Shown: one piece after another, positions 27,962-37,835 of the stretch | Layout of the letters: each line of letters begins with the position of its first letter | Position numbering within the stretch: the stretch's first letter is position 1 | NCBI RefSeq assembly: GCF_022012475.1 | Contig: NZ_JAKLWS010000009.1 | Coordinates: 62,001-126,000, forward strand | Reading direction: 5' to 3' | DNA: 64,000 bases | Origin: Rhodohalobacter sulfatireducens | GTDB lineage: Bacteria > Bacteroidota > Rhodothermia > Balneolales > Balneolaceae | Notes under the pieces: generated by a model | Told to the model about the DNA's origin: nothing | The model's input: the letters and a program-made list of their open reading frames with translations, nothing else | Databases searched by the model: none | Program-made: the position numbers and the translations under genes

Positions 27962-30900
27962 CTACTCATCAAACAGCAGTGCAGACCGAAACGAGCGTGG
28001 AGTAATATAGCGTGTGTGATAATTCACCCAATCTTCTTTGTGTTTTTGAAAAACGGGATCATTCCAAAGGATTGTATTTCCGCCATATTCATAATCTTTT
28101 TGTCCATGGTATGGCAATGGCAAAACTGTTGCCGATGCTTCAGTATTGTAATCACCGTCTTTTTCCCAGCCGTCGGATATAAACACGTAACTTCGTTTGT
28201 AACCATTACGGGGTGATTCCAACGCTTTAAATTCAAGTTCAATTTCGTCACCGGCATTCATGATGACATAACGATCATCCACCTCGGCAAGCAATTCACT
28301 TACATCACCAAATCGTGTATGAAAACCTTCCAGGTCTCTCCAACGTTGAGCCGTACTCGAAATTTCGTTGTAATTAGCTAACATTGGGGAAGTTGAATCC
28401 GCACGCGACCATTCTGAAAAACCCCTGTATTGAAGATCCATTTTTAGAGGCTCAAGAGTTGTTTCTTCCATTTTAGATTGATCCAGTTTTTGGGCCTGGA
28501 AAATTCCATCCCAATAGGTTTCAGTCGTTGTGGTTAAACGGACTGTACGATCGGTTTGATTTGAAAAAATCCCCTCAAGATCAAGCAATATTGTTTTCGT
28601 CTTACCCGCAGGGAATCCAAAATTCTCGTGAAGTAAATCCCAGCTTCCAGATTCATTTTTATACTCGACCCTTAAACCTTTAGGAGCTTGAATGCTGCCC
28701 TGGCTCAATGCCAAATTGATCGAACTATCCGTTGGCCGTAACCAGCCATTGAGAACCAACAGATCAGATTCATCATCTTTCAAAGAAATTTCGATAGAGT
28801 GTTCCTTCGCTAATCCCTGGTATTTCGTTTTCTCGAAAGGTTGAATATATTTTTTATCCACTTCGGAAACTTGTGTCGTTAAATTGTTCCCGTTTTCATC
28901 CACAACATTTTCGACTTGCTTAAGATTGCTCATCAACTTTGTAGAGAGATCAGGAACCGGAAATGCAAACCGTTCATCAACAAAAATTTCGGTGTTCTCG
29001 GGATGATCTACTGCCACCAGTTGAACATGATCAAAGAAGTGTGATTCCCAAAGCTCTGCCGTAATACTAAGTTTATAAACACCATCTTCTGCTTCAATCA
29101 TCTCTGAGGGTATTTTCACTCGATCCAGAGTTTGAGCAACACCTGCTGTCTCCTGTGCGTTGATGCGAAGTCCCAGAGGTGAACGCCATAAAATATCTGT
29201 AACAAACTGCATCTCTTCACCATCATGAGAGAACAGCCAAGGACAGGAGCCTTTTAAAATCTGCTCATTGAAAATAGTTGAACCCATTCCCAACTCAGCA
29301 AACTCAGCCTGGACGGATCCATTTGGCCAGATAATTCGTAACATTTGAGCTTCCTCATATTCACCCAAACCAAAATGGACAATAGGTGAAGAGATCAGCT
29401 GTTTTTGGTAAAGTAAACCGGAGCGAATTTCCATCTCTCCCCCAATTCCAAATGAGTTAATTCGCTGATCACCGGTTGAACCTGACGCCTGGGCACGTAT
29501 AGATCGTGCAAAATATTCCAGCGTTGTTTCCGTCTTCAGGTAAAATGGAGTCAGATCATCTGTAATTCCAAGCAGATCCAGTTTTTCATCTCCTTCAACA
29601 TCAAATACAGAATAGATTTTACCCGGATATGTGCTATCTAATTTTACAGGATTTCTTTGCTCATCGCCCAGCCAAACATGGGTCTGTTCATCTGTTGAAA
29701 GTACCAGGTCAATTGAACCGTTGTTGTCAAGATCCGCAGTAAATAGATAGGGAGATGTAAGACCCGTTACATCACTGTCAAAATAATCGGAGGTTTGCCA
29801 TTCTCCTGTATCAAATGAATAGTTATGGCTGGTAAATAGTCCGCTTTCATCAACAGAAATAATCTCAAATTGCGCATTTGCATCCATATCGGAAACAGCA
29901 ATGGCCGTTTGATCCTCGGCCATCTGTACACCTTGGCCGAATTCTCCACCCCGCAGGTTTCGATAAATAATTACAGACCCGGTTTCTGTAAGTACAGTCG
30001 CTTCGGGGGTGCCTTCTCCATCCAAATCGGCCCATAAAAACTCTTTAATCGTTTGATTTTGATTGAATGGTGTTGTTTGAGTAAAACTGCCATCACCATT
30101 ATTTTGAAGAACAAACGATGATCCGCTTGTGAAGGAAAGAAGCAGATCCAGATCGCCGTCCATCTCTACATCAAAAGCCCAAACTCCCGAGTAACTTCCA
30201 TTCAAAATTCCGGCATTTAATCCAAGGTCTGCTGTTACATCTGTGAAGGTCTGATCTTCATTCAATTGATAAAGCCTGAATCCATCCGAACCGGCAACGG
30301 CCAGATCATTTCTGAAATCATAATTAAAATCGATCTCTGTAATGGCATTTTTTGATAATTTTGAACCGGTGTCTCCGGGAAATTCCAGATCAAGCTGTTC
30401 GTCGATTAATACCGAACCGTCTGCAACTGAAATTGGAAATGGTGGCGATTCGCTTGACAGTGTAACCCCCTTTACCCAAACAGCTTCTGATGCTTGCAGA
30501 TCAAGAGATTGACGTGTTAGTTGCATCTCCAAATCAGGTTCAGCGGCTTGTACCTCCGGCTGTTCTAAATTGATAAACTCCGTGATTAAAAAACCCACTT
30601 CTGTCGGTGAAAGCCGCACCTGAGACAGATCGGCCTGGAAGCGAGGCTGTGATTCTAAGCCGCTTCTAAGAAAAGAAAGCTCAAGAGACAGATCCGAAAA
30701 ATTTTGCTCTTGTAGCAATTCAAAAACAAGGTTCAACTGTTCTCTATTTTGTGTTTCCCAGCTATCTGAAAGTTCTTCTAATTGGTTTAAATACACCTCG
30801 GCTTGTTCTGCATTCTCCTCCCGGATAGCAATTCGGGCCAATTCTAACAATACAACTTGATTGTTCTCATCATTTTCAAGCAGGGAGCGTAGAGTACCTT

Positions 30901-31405
30901 TAATCTCCTCCGAGTTTGTGTCAGGGTCTTCACGCTCCAGTTCCTGTGCAAGTGCATACAGAATTCGAGGATTGTCGGAAACTTGTGAAGCCTGGTTAAA
31001 GTAATCGATCGCATCTGATGTATTTCCCTGCCGGCTGGCGATCAATCCTGCTAGATGCAGTACATCAGGGTGGTCAGGACTACGTTCGAGTGCCTGCCCG
31101 ATTCGCTCATTGGCAAGTGTAAAATTTCCCTGGCGCATCGCAAAAACTGCAAGATTTGCCCACGCTGCTGTTTCTTCCGGAAATGCCTGGGCTACTTCAT
31201 TCATTTTATTGAATGCAAAGCGAGTTTGATCGGTTTCACTCGCACCCAGGCTCATATAAAAATCAGCCACAGCCTGATCGTAGGTTGCTTCGGGTTCCGA
31301 GGAGTCTTCAGTACTTTCTCCAGATTCTCCGCAAGAAATGCATGTGATGATCAGCAGGAATCCTAAGATCAAGATCCGATGAGTTCTGTTGATTATTGTA
31401 GACAT
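27962..31405 (-). CDS. TPR plus FG-GAP plus ASPIC-UnbV lipoprotein
   Basis: 1147 residues. The lipoprotein signal ends CISC (Cys about 25). Residues about 40-250 are TPR-like helices (AAWANLAVFAMRQGNFTLA, DVLHLAGLIASRQGNTSDA). Residues about 300-620 are a loose FG-GAP propeller with DFNYDFRND, DVEMDGDLD and DLDNNGSID. A short ASPIC part follows (about 620-690; GIGGEMEIRSG, HFGLGE, IIWPNGS). The last 450 residues form a large beta-rich region starting GSCPWLFSHDGEEMQF. The combination of TPR and ASPIC in one chain suggests a scaffold. It is the third member of the run that ends with the UnbV- and UnbU-like genes. Function unknown. Confidence 0.85.
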   Translation of the reverse strand: MSTIINRTHRILILGFLLIITCISCGESGESTEDSSEPEATYDQAVADFYMSLGASETDQTRFAFNKMNEVAQAFPEETAAWANLAVFAMRQGNFTLANERIGQALERSPDHPDVLHLAGLIASRQGNTSDAIDYFNQASQVSDNPRILYALAQELEREDPDTNSEEIKGTLRSLLENDENNQVVLLELARIAIREENAEQAEVYLNQLEELSDSWETQNREQLNLVFELLQEQNFSDLSLELSFLRSGLESQPRFQADLSQVRLSPTEVGFLITEFINLEQPEVQAAEPDLEMQLTRQSLDLQASEAVWVKGVTLSSESPPFPISVADGSVLIDEQLDLEFPGDTGSKLSKNAITEIDFNYDFRNDLAVAGSDGFRLYQLNEDQTFTDVTADLGLNAGILNGSYSGVWAFDVEMDGDLDLLLSFTSGSSFVLQNNGDGSFTQTTPFNQNQTIKEFLWADLDGEGTPEATVLTETGSVIIYRNLRGGEFGQGVQMAEDQTAIAVSDMDANAQFEIISVDESGLFTSHNYSFDTGEWQTSDYFDSDVTGLTSPYLFTADLDNNGSIDLVLSTDEQTHVWLGDEQRNPVKLDSTYPGKIYSVFDVEGDEKLDLLGITDDLTPFYLKTETTLEYFARSIRAQASGSTGDQRINSFGIGGEMEIRSGLLYQKQLISSPIVHFGLGEYEEAQMLRIIWPNGSVQAEFAELGMGSTIFNEQILKGSCPWLFSHDGEEMQFVTDILWRSPLGLRINAQETAGVAQTLDRVKIPSEMIEAEDGVYKLSITAELWESHFFDHVQLVAVDHPENTEIFVDERFAFPVPDLSTKLMSNLKQVENVVDENGNNLTTQVSEVDKKYIQPFEKTKYQGLAKEHSIEISLKDDESDLLVLNGWLRPTDSSINLALSQGSIQAPKGLRVEYKNESGSWDLLHENFGFPAGKTKTILLDLEGIFSNQTDRTVRLTTTTETYWDGIFQAQKLDQSKMEETTLEPLKMDLQYRGFSEWSRADSTSPMLANYNEISSTAQRWRDLEGFHTRFGDVSELLAEVDDRYVIMNAGDEIELEFKALESPRNGYKRSYVFISDGWEKDGDYNTEASATVLPLPYHGQKDYEYGGNTILWNDPVFQKHKEDWVNYHTRYITPRSFRSALLFDE

Positions 31406-31488
31406 GTGTGAAAAAATATGAGATTTGTCAATATGGACGGTTCATAAAATACAATTCTGACAGATAAAACGATTCAATTATTTTGATT

Positions 31489-34400
31489 CTAATGACGGAA
31501 AATTAGAGGACTGTCATCATTTCTTGCAATAATCAAATAATCAGTATTATTGTTTATTCCAATCGACCGTATACTTCGAACCTCGCCTTCAATAAAGAAA
31601 CCGGATTCGGAGTGAGGTATTGACCTGAAATTCCCGTCACCATCTCCTAAAAGTACCAACCCATAACCGGCATCTTGTCGTCCTCCCATGCTTGGTTTCA
31701 CGTCATAAATATTACCGGCAAGGATAAGATCTTTGTTACCATCTGAGTTCAAATCCATCGAGTGAATGGCCATGACGGGAAATAGCTGAGATTCAAATGG
31801 AAGAGTTTTAACTGAAAATTCTTCATCCACGCTATTCATTAAAACCACAGAACGCAGACCATTTACTTCTTTTTGAAGTGCACTGTCAAGCTTGGCTGGT
31901 AAAAACAGTTGCTCGAGATTTTTATTGGCATAATCACGGTAGCTGCGAATCTTCTCCTGTACATCAGGTAGCTGAGCTAAAATTTCATCGAGTTGCTCAA
32001 AGGGTCGATCTTCTCCGTCAGGATTGTAAGCAATAATTGGAGCTGTCTGCCCATCCTCGTTAAAATCATTCACAAACAATTTTAGAGGTGATTCGTCTGA
32101 GGCTTGAAGCCTGCTATTTGTGCCGAAATTTCCAAGAACGATATCCATCAAACCGTTTCCGTTCAGATCAGAAACATAAATAGACTGCCACAATCCATTT
32201 AAACCGTCCAAACCTTTTTCTTCCGTAAGGTCATTGAATTGCCCACCCTGGTTTTCAAAATACATCGGGTTCATCCACTCACCGGCAACGATTAAATCCG
32301 GTAATTGCCCATCAGGTTTTTGGATCCATGAAGCGGCTGTAATATTACCGATAACTTCAAGATCCGGAGCAACCTGGGAAATTACATTGCTGAATACTCC
32401 CTTCCCGTTGTTTAGCAGAAGTTTATTCTGAGGCCCAACACCGTAGCTCCAGGGAACGGAATGACCGGCAACAAACAGGTCTATATGACCATCACCATCA
32501 AAATCTGCTGCTGTTACACTTGAACTATTTACAGGGATCTCCGGAACGCTATTTGTTGATTTACGAAAGTCACCTTCACCAAGGTTGATATACAGCCTGT
32601 CAAGTAGTTCTTCAGAGGCCCCTGTGTATTCATTCCCCCCGCTAACTACGTAAAGGTCTTTCAAACCATTACCAGTTGCATCGAAAAACAGGGCATCTAC
32701 ATCTTCACTCGCACGATCGAATCGAAAATCATCAACTTCTAACAGTTGAAATGATCCATCGCTTTGCTGAACATAAAGTTGACCCGCAAAGTCTTTTGCA
32801 CCGCCAAAATAATAGTCGTCTAAACCATCTTCATTGATATCTGCTACCGCCAAAGCTGGCCCAAGGGTTGACAGCTTGTAGGGCATCAGCGGTTCACGAT
32901 CAAAATCATTAAAAACGTTTTCCCGATGCCTGTGATCGATCCCTGCTTCCTCTGTAACATTTTCAAAAAGCAAGGTTCCTTTGGATTGATTAAAGAACTG
33001 ATAATCGAATTGACCTGATGCTTCGCTATGCAGAACTTCAATTGTTTGATCGGCCTGGATATTTCGCAGTGTTTGATATCTTCTGTCCGGCCATATAACG
33101 ACCATCGAATCAAGTTCTGTGGCTTCTCCCAGTCCAAAATGAAGGGTATGATCGACGGATGATTGGAATCCACGTGTTGGGCTCTGTTCCCGATATTTCA
33201 CCTGCTCATCGTGATAAGCAAAAAGCTTCGCCCCGATTCCCGAACTATTTCTATTTTCCCCTCCTAAAGTCACTTTCAGGTAATGTGTTGAATCAGCCGA
33301 AGAGTTTTTATTCTCAAATATAGATGCCCGGCTGTTGATATTATTGGTTACAAGGTCCAGTTTTCCGTCATTATCGAGGTCTGTGTAAACAGCTCCATTT
33401 GAATATGTGGGTTCGTCAAATCCCCAGTTCACAGAAACATCTTTGAATGTTAAGTCTCCCTGGTTTTTAAACATATAATTTGGAACGTGAACAGAAGACA
33501 TTCTTTCGATTAAAGCATAGGTTTGATCATCTTGTTCTTCACCTGAATACTGACTCCTGATGCGTCTGAGGGCAGATACATAATCTAATTCATTCGGACG
33601 TTTTGGAAGTCCGTTTGTTACGAAAAGATCCTGGAAACCACTGTTGTTAAAATCAGCCAGTAAGGCAGCCCAACTCCACTCCGTCCGGGCCACTCCGGAA
33701 GCAAATGCCGTTTCACTGAACCTGGGTAAGCCATCATCTCGAATACCCCGATTTACTTGCAGTGTATTTCGATTGTTATTTGCGCCAAATCCGAATTCAG
33801 CTTTCGTATCAGATACCACTACCAAATCAGGTCCACCGGAGGTCATGAATTCTTCATGTCCATTTGGCATCATATCCAGGGAGACCAAATCCGTTAAACC
33901 ATCATTATTGATGTCACCGGTATCATTTCCCATTGACGCGCTGCTTGTATGGCCCATAATTTGGTACAAAGATTCGGAGAATGTGCCATCTCCATTGTTG
34001 ATATAAAGATAGTCGTCTTCATGAAAATCATTCCCGACATAGATATCCATCCAACCATCGCGGTTGATATCTGTTACAGCCACCCCCAGTCCATAGCCCA
34101 ATGCACTGCTAATTATGCCGGCCTGACCGGTAACATCTGTGAAAATATCCCCATCATTACGGAATAGTTTGTCTCCTGCTTTGGGATCTTGTTGTTGCCG
34201 CAACTGAGCCGCTTCTCCATACGTATTTTCGCTGTGAAAGGAGTGATTGAGCAGGAACATGTCGAGATCACCGTCATTATCGTAATCAAAAAATGCGGCT
34301 TGCGTTGAATACCCCTCAAAATCGAGCCCGAACTCTTCAGCTCTCTCCGTAAAAGTTGAATCGCCATTGTTAATAAAGAGCTGATTAACGCCCGACTTAT

Positions 34401-34821
34401 TTAGATAATTCACACGACTTACATAGATATCCAGGTAATTATCTCCATTGATATCAGCCATTGTTACACCGGTTGACCAACTATCAGGTTCATGGATGAA
34501 TCCAGCCGATTCTGTGATATCTTCGAACTCAAAATCTCCCTTGTTCAGATAAAGTCGATCCGCTACACTGTTTCCGGTAAAGAAAAGATCTGTCAATCCA
34601 TCGTTATTTATATCTCCTGCGGCAACCCCTCCACCATCATAAAAATAGAGATAGTTCTGGATATTGAACTCCGGAGTGTTTTCCAAATTATTTGAAAAAT
34701 CGATGTTGGTTTGAGATGAGCTGAGTTTGACAAAATTTGTATTCCGCTTCTCAGAACAGCTTATTATCAAAAGAGAGCAGAATAAAAGAGAAAGAAAAAA
34801 TCGAGCTGAGATGATCTTCAT
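31489..34821 (-). CDS. FG-GAP/ASPIC-UnbV (CRTAC1-like) lipoprotein
   Basis: 1110 residues. The lipoprotein signal ends LLIISC (Cys about 22). It has the same architecture as the 1130-residue paralogue: first FG-GAP block (DINNDGLTD, DINGDNYLD, DYDNDGDLD, DINRDGWMD), central ASPIC domain (SPTRGFQSSVDHTLHFGLGE, about 520-600), second FG-GAP block (DINEDGLDD, DATGNGLKD, DFDGDGHID, DLNGNGLMD) and a tail with LAGNIYDVKPSMGGRQDAGYG. First gene of the four-gene minus-strand run that ends with the UnbU-like gene (83 bases to the next). More divergent from the 2-2032 and 16148 proteins than those two are from each other. Confidence 0.92.
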   Translation of the reverse strand: MKIISARFFLSLLFCSLLIISCSEKRNTNFVKLSSSQTNIDFSNNLENTPEFNIQNYLYFYDGGGVAAGDINNDGLTDLFFTGNSVADRLYLNKGDFEFEDITESAGFIHEPDSWSTGVTMADINGDNYLDIYVSRVNYLNKSGVNQLFINNGDSTFTERAEEFGLDFEGYSTQAAFFDYDNDGDLDMFLLNHSFHSENTYGEAAQLRQQQDPKAGDKLFRNDGDIFTDVTGQAGIISSALGYGLGVAVTDINRDGWMDIYVGNDFHEDDYLYINNGDGTFSESLYQIMGHTSSASMGNDTGDINNDGLTDLVSLDMMPNGHEEFMTSGGPDLVVVSDTKAEFGFGANNNRNTLQVNRGIRDDGLPRFSETAFASGVARTEWSWAALLADFNNSGFQDLFVTNGLPKRPNELDYVSALRRIRSQYSGEEQDDQTYALIERMSSVHVPNYMFKNQGDLTFKDVSVNWGFDEPTYSNGAVYTDLDNDGKLDLVTNNINSRASIFENKNSSADSTHYLKVTLGGENRNSSGIGAKLFAYHDEQVKYREQSPTRGFQSSVDHTLHFGLGEATELDSMVVIWPDRRYQTLRNIQADQTIEVLHSEASGQFDYQFFNQSKGTLLFENVTEEAGIDHRHRENVFNDFDREPLMPYKLSTLGPALAVADINEDGLDDYYFGGAKDFAGQLYVQQSDGSFQLLEVDDFRFDRASEDVDALFFDATGNGLKDLYVVSGGNEYTGASEELLDRLYINLGEGDFRKSTNSVPEIPVNSSSVTAADFDGDGHIDLFVAGHSVPWSYGVGPQNKLLLNNGKGVFSNVISQVAPDLEVIGNITAASWIQKPDGQLPDLIVAGEWMNPMYFENQGGQFNDLTEEKGLDGLNGLWQSIYVSDLNGNGLMDIVLGNFGTNSRLQASDESPLKLFVNDFNEDGQTAPIIAYNPDGEDRPFEQLDEILAQLPDVQEKIRSYRDYANKNLEQLFLPAKLDSALQKEVNGLRSVVLMNSVDEEFSVKTLPFESQLFPVMAIHSMDLNSDGNKDLILAGNIYDVKPSMGGRQDAGYGLVLLGDGDGNFRSIPHSESGFFIEGEVRSIRSIGINNNTDYLIIARNDDSPLIFRH

Positions 34822-34919
34822 ATAGAAAATTTGGATGCCGAAAGCCTTAACTCATGGTAACTACGTTTTATTGAAGATACTGTAGAGTAATGAACCCTTC
34901 AATTCTATTCGTGATGAAT

Positions 34920-35013
34920 AGACATGGTATTTTTATTACCACTTTGAACGATGCTAAGAGAGAAATTTCATTTTAGTTTGGACTATATTCCGGCATGGAA
35001 AAATACCATGTCT
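34920..35013. repeat. 94-bp element with perfect 15-bp inverted ends (copy 1)
   Basis: agacatggtattttt at 34920-34934 is exactly reversed at 34999-35013. The internal 64 bases include a small ttcc/ggaa hairpin just before the right end. It lies between the ispG stop and the CRTAC1-like start at 34821. A second element with nearly the same ends is at 63432-63528, which argues for a repeat family (MITE- or REP-like) and not chance. Obvious target-site duplication was not seen. Confidence 0.65.
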
Positions 35014-35026
35014 CAGAGAAGCCTGA

Positions 35027-36259
35027 TCAAGCATCCACAGCTTCTTGCTTGCTGTAGTTATCAATAATATAATCTTCCAGGATTTTTCGGAATTCGGCTC
35101 CAATATTATCTCCACGCAGCGTTTTAAAGTGATCGCCATCCACGTAAACAGGTGCCTTCGGTTCTTCAAAGGTTCCTGGTAACGAAATTCCGATATTGGC
35201 ATGACGAGATTCCCCGGGTCCGTTAACCACACACCCCATTACGGCAACATTCAAATCCTCAACTCCGGGGTAAATTTCCCTCCAGATTGGCATCTCTTCT
35301 ACGATATATTTTTGAATTTCATCGGCCAGCTCCTGGAAATAGGTGCTTTTAGTTCGTCCACAACCCGGACAAGCTGTAACCTGCGGTATGAAATTACGAA
35401 TGCCCATCGACTGAAGAATCTGCTGACAAATCCGAACCTCCTCTGCCCTGTCTGCTCCCGGCATTGGAGTGAGTGAAACCCTGATTGTATCTCCAATCCC
35501 TTTTTGCAGAAGTACAGCGAGGGCTACAGAGCTTGCTACTGTCCCTTTCATACCCATGCCGGCTTCGGTCAGACCAAGATGTAGAGGATAAGGAAGATCT
35601 TCCGCAATTCGCTGGTAAACGTTAATCAAATCCTGCACGCCGGACATTTTACAGCTTACAATAATCTTATTTGACGGCAGCCCAACCTCCTCAGCTAACT
35701 CCGTGGATCGCCTGGCACTTTCTACCATGGTGTCCAGCATTACAGCTTTGGATGACTTTGGGTTTTCTTTCTGGTTATTCTCATCCATCTTTTGAGCCAG
35801 TAACTGCTGGTCGAGCGAACCCCAGTTTACACCAACTCGTACCGGTTTATCGTATTTAATGGCTTGCTCTACAATCGTACAGAAATTCTCATCACGAGTT
35901 TTTGTGCCTGTATTTCCCGGGTTGATCCTAAATTTAGCCAAAGACTTGGCCATTTCGGGATACTTCGTTAAAAGTAAATGACCGTTGTAATGGAAATCCC
36001 CGATCACCGGAACGGTCACACCTCGATTAATTAATTTCTCTTTAATATGAGGAACCGCTTTGGCGGCAGCATCATTGTTCACTGTAATTCGTACAAGTTC
36101 TGAGCCGGCCTGATTTAGGTGATCTATTTGATCTACAGTTTCATCAATATCTGCGGTGTCCGTATTCGTCATACTTTGTACAACAATTGGGTTATCACCA
36201 CCTACAGATACATTTCCAACCTGAACAACAATCGATTTTCTTCTTTTTATTGGATTCAT
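35027..36259 (-). CDS. ispG: 4-hydroxy-3-methylbut-2-enyl diphosphate synthase (IspG/GcpE)
   Basis: 410 residues. It converts methylerythritol cyclodiphosphate to HMBPP, the penultimate step of the MEP isoprenoid pathway, using a 4Fe-4S cluster in the cytoplasm. The N-terminal TIM barrel begins with [13 protein letters not shown] and continues through RINPGNTG. The C-terminal Fe-S domain has Cys297 and Cys300 in ACPGCGR, Cys343 in [10 protein letters not shown] and the fourth ligand Glu350. Length is that of the compact bacterial form without the large insertion domain. Last of a long minus-strand run, 70 bases after the rhomboid gene; a heptamer-repeat spacer separates them. Confidence 0.97.
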   Translation of the reverse strand: MNPIKRRKSIVVQVGNVSVGGDNPIVVQSMTNTDTADIDETVDQIDHLNQAGSELVRITVNNDAAAKAVPHIKEKLINRGVTVPVIGDFHYNGHLLLTKYPEMAKSLAKFRINPGNTGTKTRDENFCTIVEQAIKYDKPVRVGVNWGSLDQQLLAQKMDENNQKENPKSSKAVMLDTMVESARRSTELAEEVGLPSNKIIVSCKMSGVQDLINVYQRIAEDLPYPLHLGLTEAGMGMKGTVASSVALAVLLQKGIGDTIRVSLTPMPGADRAEEVRICQQILQSMGIRNFIPQVTACPGCGRTKSTYFQELADEIQKYIVEEMPIWREIYPGVEDLNVAVMGCVVNGPGESRHANIGISLPGTFEEPKAPVYVDGDHFKTLRGDNIGAEFRKILEDYIIDNYSKQEAVDA

Positions 36260-36263
36260 AAAA

Positions 36264-36312
36264 CAGTTGACAATTAACAGTTAGCAGTAGGCAATTTTAT
36301 AATTTGCCTACT
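36264..36312. repeat. Degenerate 7-bp tandem repeat with hairpin, between rhomboid and ispG
   Basis: Five heptamers in exact 7-base phase begin at 36264: cagttga, caattaa, cagttag, cagtagg, caatttt. The last two overlap a 9-bp stem, agtaggcaa / ttgcctact (36286-36294 with 36304-36312). Heptamer spacers of this kind resemble the STRR repeats known from cyanobacteria. The hairpin may also slow or end transcripts from the rhomboid gene. Confidence 0.55.
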
Positions 36313-36329
36313 ATCAACTTTTCTATTTA

Positions 36330-37202
36330 TTAATTCTTTTTACTTAACTCAAATAACTTCTTCTTCTCTTCCTTTGTAAGACCGTCATATCCTTTTTTGG
36401 AGATCTTTTCCAAAATCTCATCAAGCTCAGATTGGTCCGTTTCTTCAACGATTTCAACGTCACTCACTGAGTACATATTCTGATTTCGTTTCCGCTTTTT
36501 TTTCTTAGGTTTTTCTTGCCATAAACGCTCGATAGGTCGGATATAAGCCGAAAGATCTTTCCCCTGGTAATGAGCTTTAATGAGCAAATACCCAACTCCG
36601 GCACCGCCCAGGTGAACCAGTCTTGCCACATTGTCTCCTGCTCCGATAAACAACACATCCAGGGCAATCAATCCCGCAACAACAAATCGGGCTTCAATGG
36701 GCGGAAGAAAAATTAACATGATGGGAACACGCGGGAACATGTAAGCGAACGCTACCATTACCCCGAACACTGCTCCGGAGGCTCCAATCACATAACTGGT
36801 TCCATATAAGAATGAGAGTGCGATATGGAAAAAGGCACCACCAATTCCGGAACCGAGAAAAAGTACTGTAAATGAACGCGGGCCGATCGCCTCCTCAACC
36901 GAGCGTCCCATCCACCAAAGCCAAAGCATATTGAAAAGCAGGTGAAAGCCACCCCCATGGAGAAAAATGTATGTGATGAATCGCCAGGGTTGTGTTACGG
37001 CCGTCAACAGATTTGGATCAAAAGCTAAATAATCGATGAAATATCGATTTAGGGACACATTTCCAACCTGGATAGATCCAATCACCGCCTGAATGATAAA
37101 CACTATTACACTGATAGCAATAATCGTACGGATGACGGTCGGGATTCGCATGAATCCACGTTTAAATGCCTCGAAAAATGATTCTTGCTGATACATTCTC
37201 AT
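36330..37202 (-). CDS. Rhomboid family intramembrane serine protease with basic C-terminal tail
   Basis: 290 residues, six or more membrane segments. The catalytic Ser142 lies in GASGAVFG and the His197 in LVHLGG; the loop motif WRFITYIFLHGGGFHLLFNM is present. After the membrane core comes a cytoplasmic tail (about 215-290) that is rich in Lys/Arg (KPKKKKRKRNQ) and then acidic, ending in a short helical TKEEKKKLFELSKK domain. It cleaves membrane-spanning substrates inside the bilayer. It starts 3 bases after the stop of a second rhomboid gene, so the pair is co-translated. Substrates unknown. Confidence 0.93.
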   Translation of the reverse strand: MRMYQQESFFEAFKRGFMRIPTVIRTIIAISVIVFIIQAVIGSIQVGNVSLNRYFIDYLAFDPNLLTAVTQPWRFITYIFLHGGGFHLLFNMLWLWWMGRSVEEAIGPRSFTVLFLGSGIGGAFFHIALSFLYGTSYVIGASGAVFGVMVAFAYMFPRVPIMLIFLPPIEARFVVAGLIALDVLFIGAGDNVARLVHLGGAGVGYLLIKAHYQGKDLSAYIRPIERLWQEKPKKKKRKRNQNMYSVSDVEIVEETDQSELDEILEKISKKGYDGLTKEEKKKLFELSKKN

Positions 37203-37205
37203 AAG

Positions 37206-37835
37206 TTATGAATAATAGCTGCCTTCACCCTTCAGCCCCCAATATTTAATCAGAATAAACCCGACAACCATTCCTCCTAAGTGGGCAAAATGAGCAATTC
37301 CGCTATCAGGCCTCATTAATCCCGAGAAGAGCTCAATGACTCCAAAAATAGCCACAAAATATTTTGCCTTCATGGGAATAGGCGGTATTAAAAGCATGAT
37401 ATAACGGTCTGGAAACATCATTCCAAAGGCTAACAGTATCCCGTAAACGGCCCCTGAAGCACCAACTGTGGGAGCACCGGACCCTCCAACCCACATGTGA
37501 AGCAGAGCTGCGCCAATCCCGGTTAAAAAGTAGTAGATCGTAAATCGCTTGGTTCCCCAATAGTTTTCAATGCCCTGGCCAAAAATCCATAAGGCAAACA
37601 GGTTAAATAAAACGTGACTAAAACTACCATGCAGGAACATATAAGTAACCAACTGCCAGGGCGCAAACAAACCTGAACCGATGGGCCATAATGCACCGAA
37701 ACGCATCAGGAAGTTTTGAAACATCGGGTTTACCAATGCTACAAACACCAAAAGATTAATAATCAGCAGGTGTTTAACTGCCGGTGGAAAAACTGAGAAC
37801 TGAGTATTGGGTGAATAATTATCCTGGTAATTCAA
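37206..37835 (-). CDS. Rhomboid family intramembrane serine protease
   Basis: 209 residues, six membrane segments, a minimal bacterial rhomboid. Ser127 in GASGAVYG and His185 in AHLGG make the catalytic dyad; WQLVTYMFLHGSFSHVLFNL is the conserved first-loop region. Its 5' end overlaps the CrtI-like gene by 17 bases, which suggests coupling. It differs from the next gene in lacking the charged C-terminal tail; the two could act on different substrates or as a complex. Confidence 0.93.
   Translation of the reverse strand: MNYQDNYSPNTQFSVFPPAVKHLLIINLLVFVALVNPMFQNFLMRFGALWPIGSGLFAPWQLVTYMFLHGSFSHVLFNLFALWIFGQGIENYWGTKRFTIYYFLTGIGAALLHMWVGGSGAPTVGASGAVYGILLAFGMMFPDRYIMLLIPPIPMKAKYFVAIFGVIELFSGLMRPDSGIAHFAHLGGMVVGFILIKYWGLKGEGSYYS

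Noticed and set aside
25257-34821. An enediyne biosynthetic cluster
   Set aside because: Only UnbU/UnbV-like genes are present; there is no enediyne PKS, thioesterase or tailoring gene, and FG-GAP/ASPIC genes are common outside such clusters.
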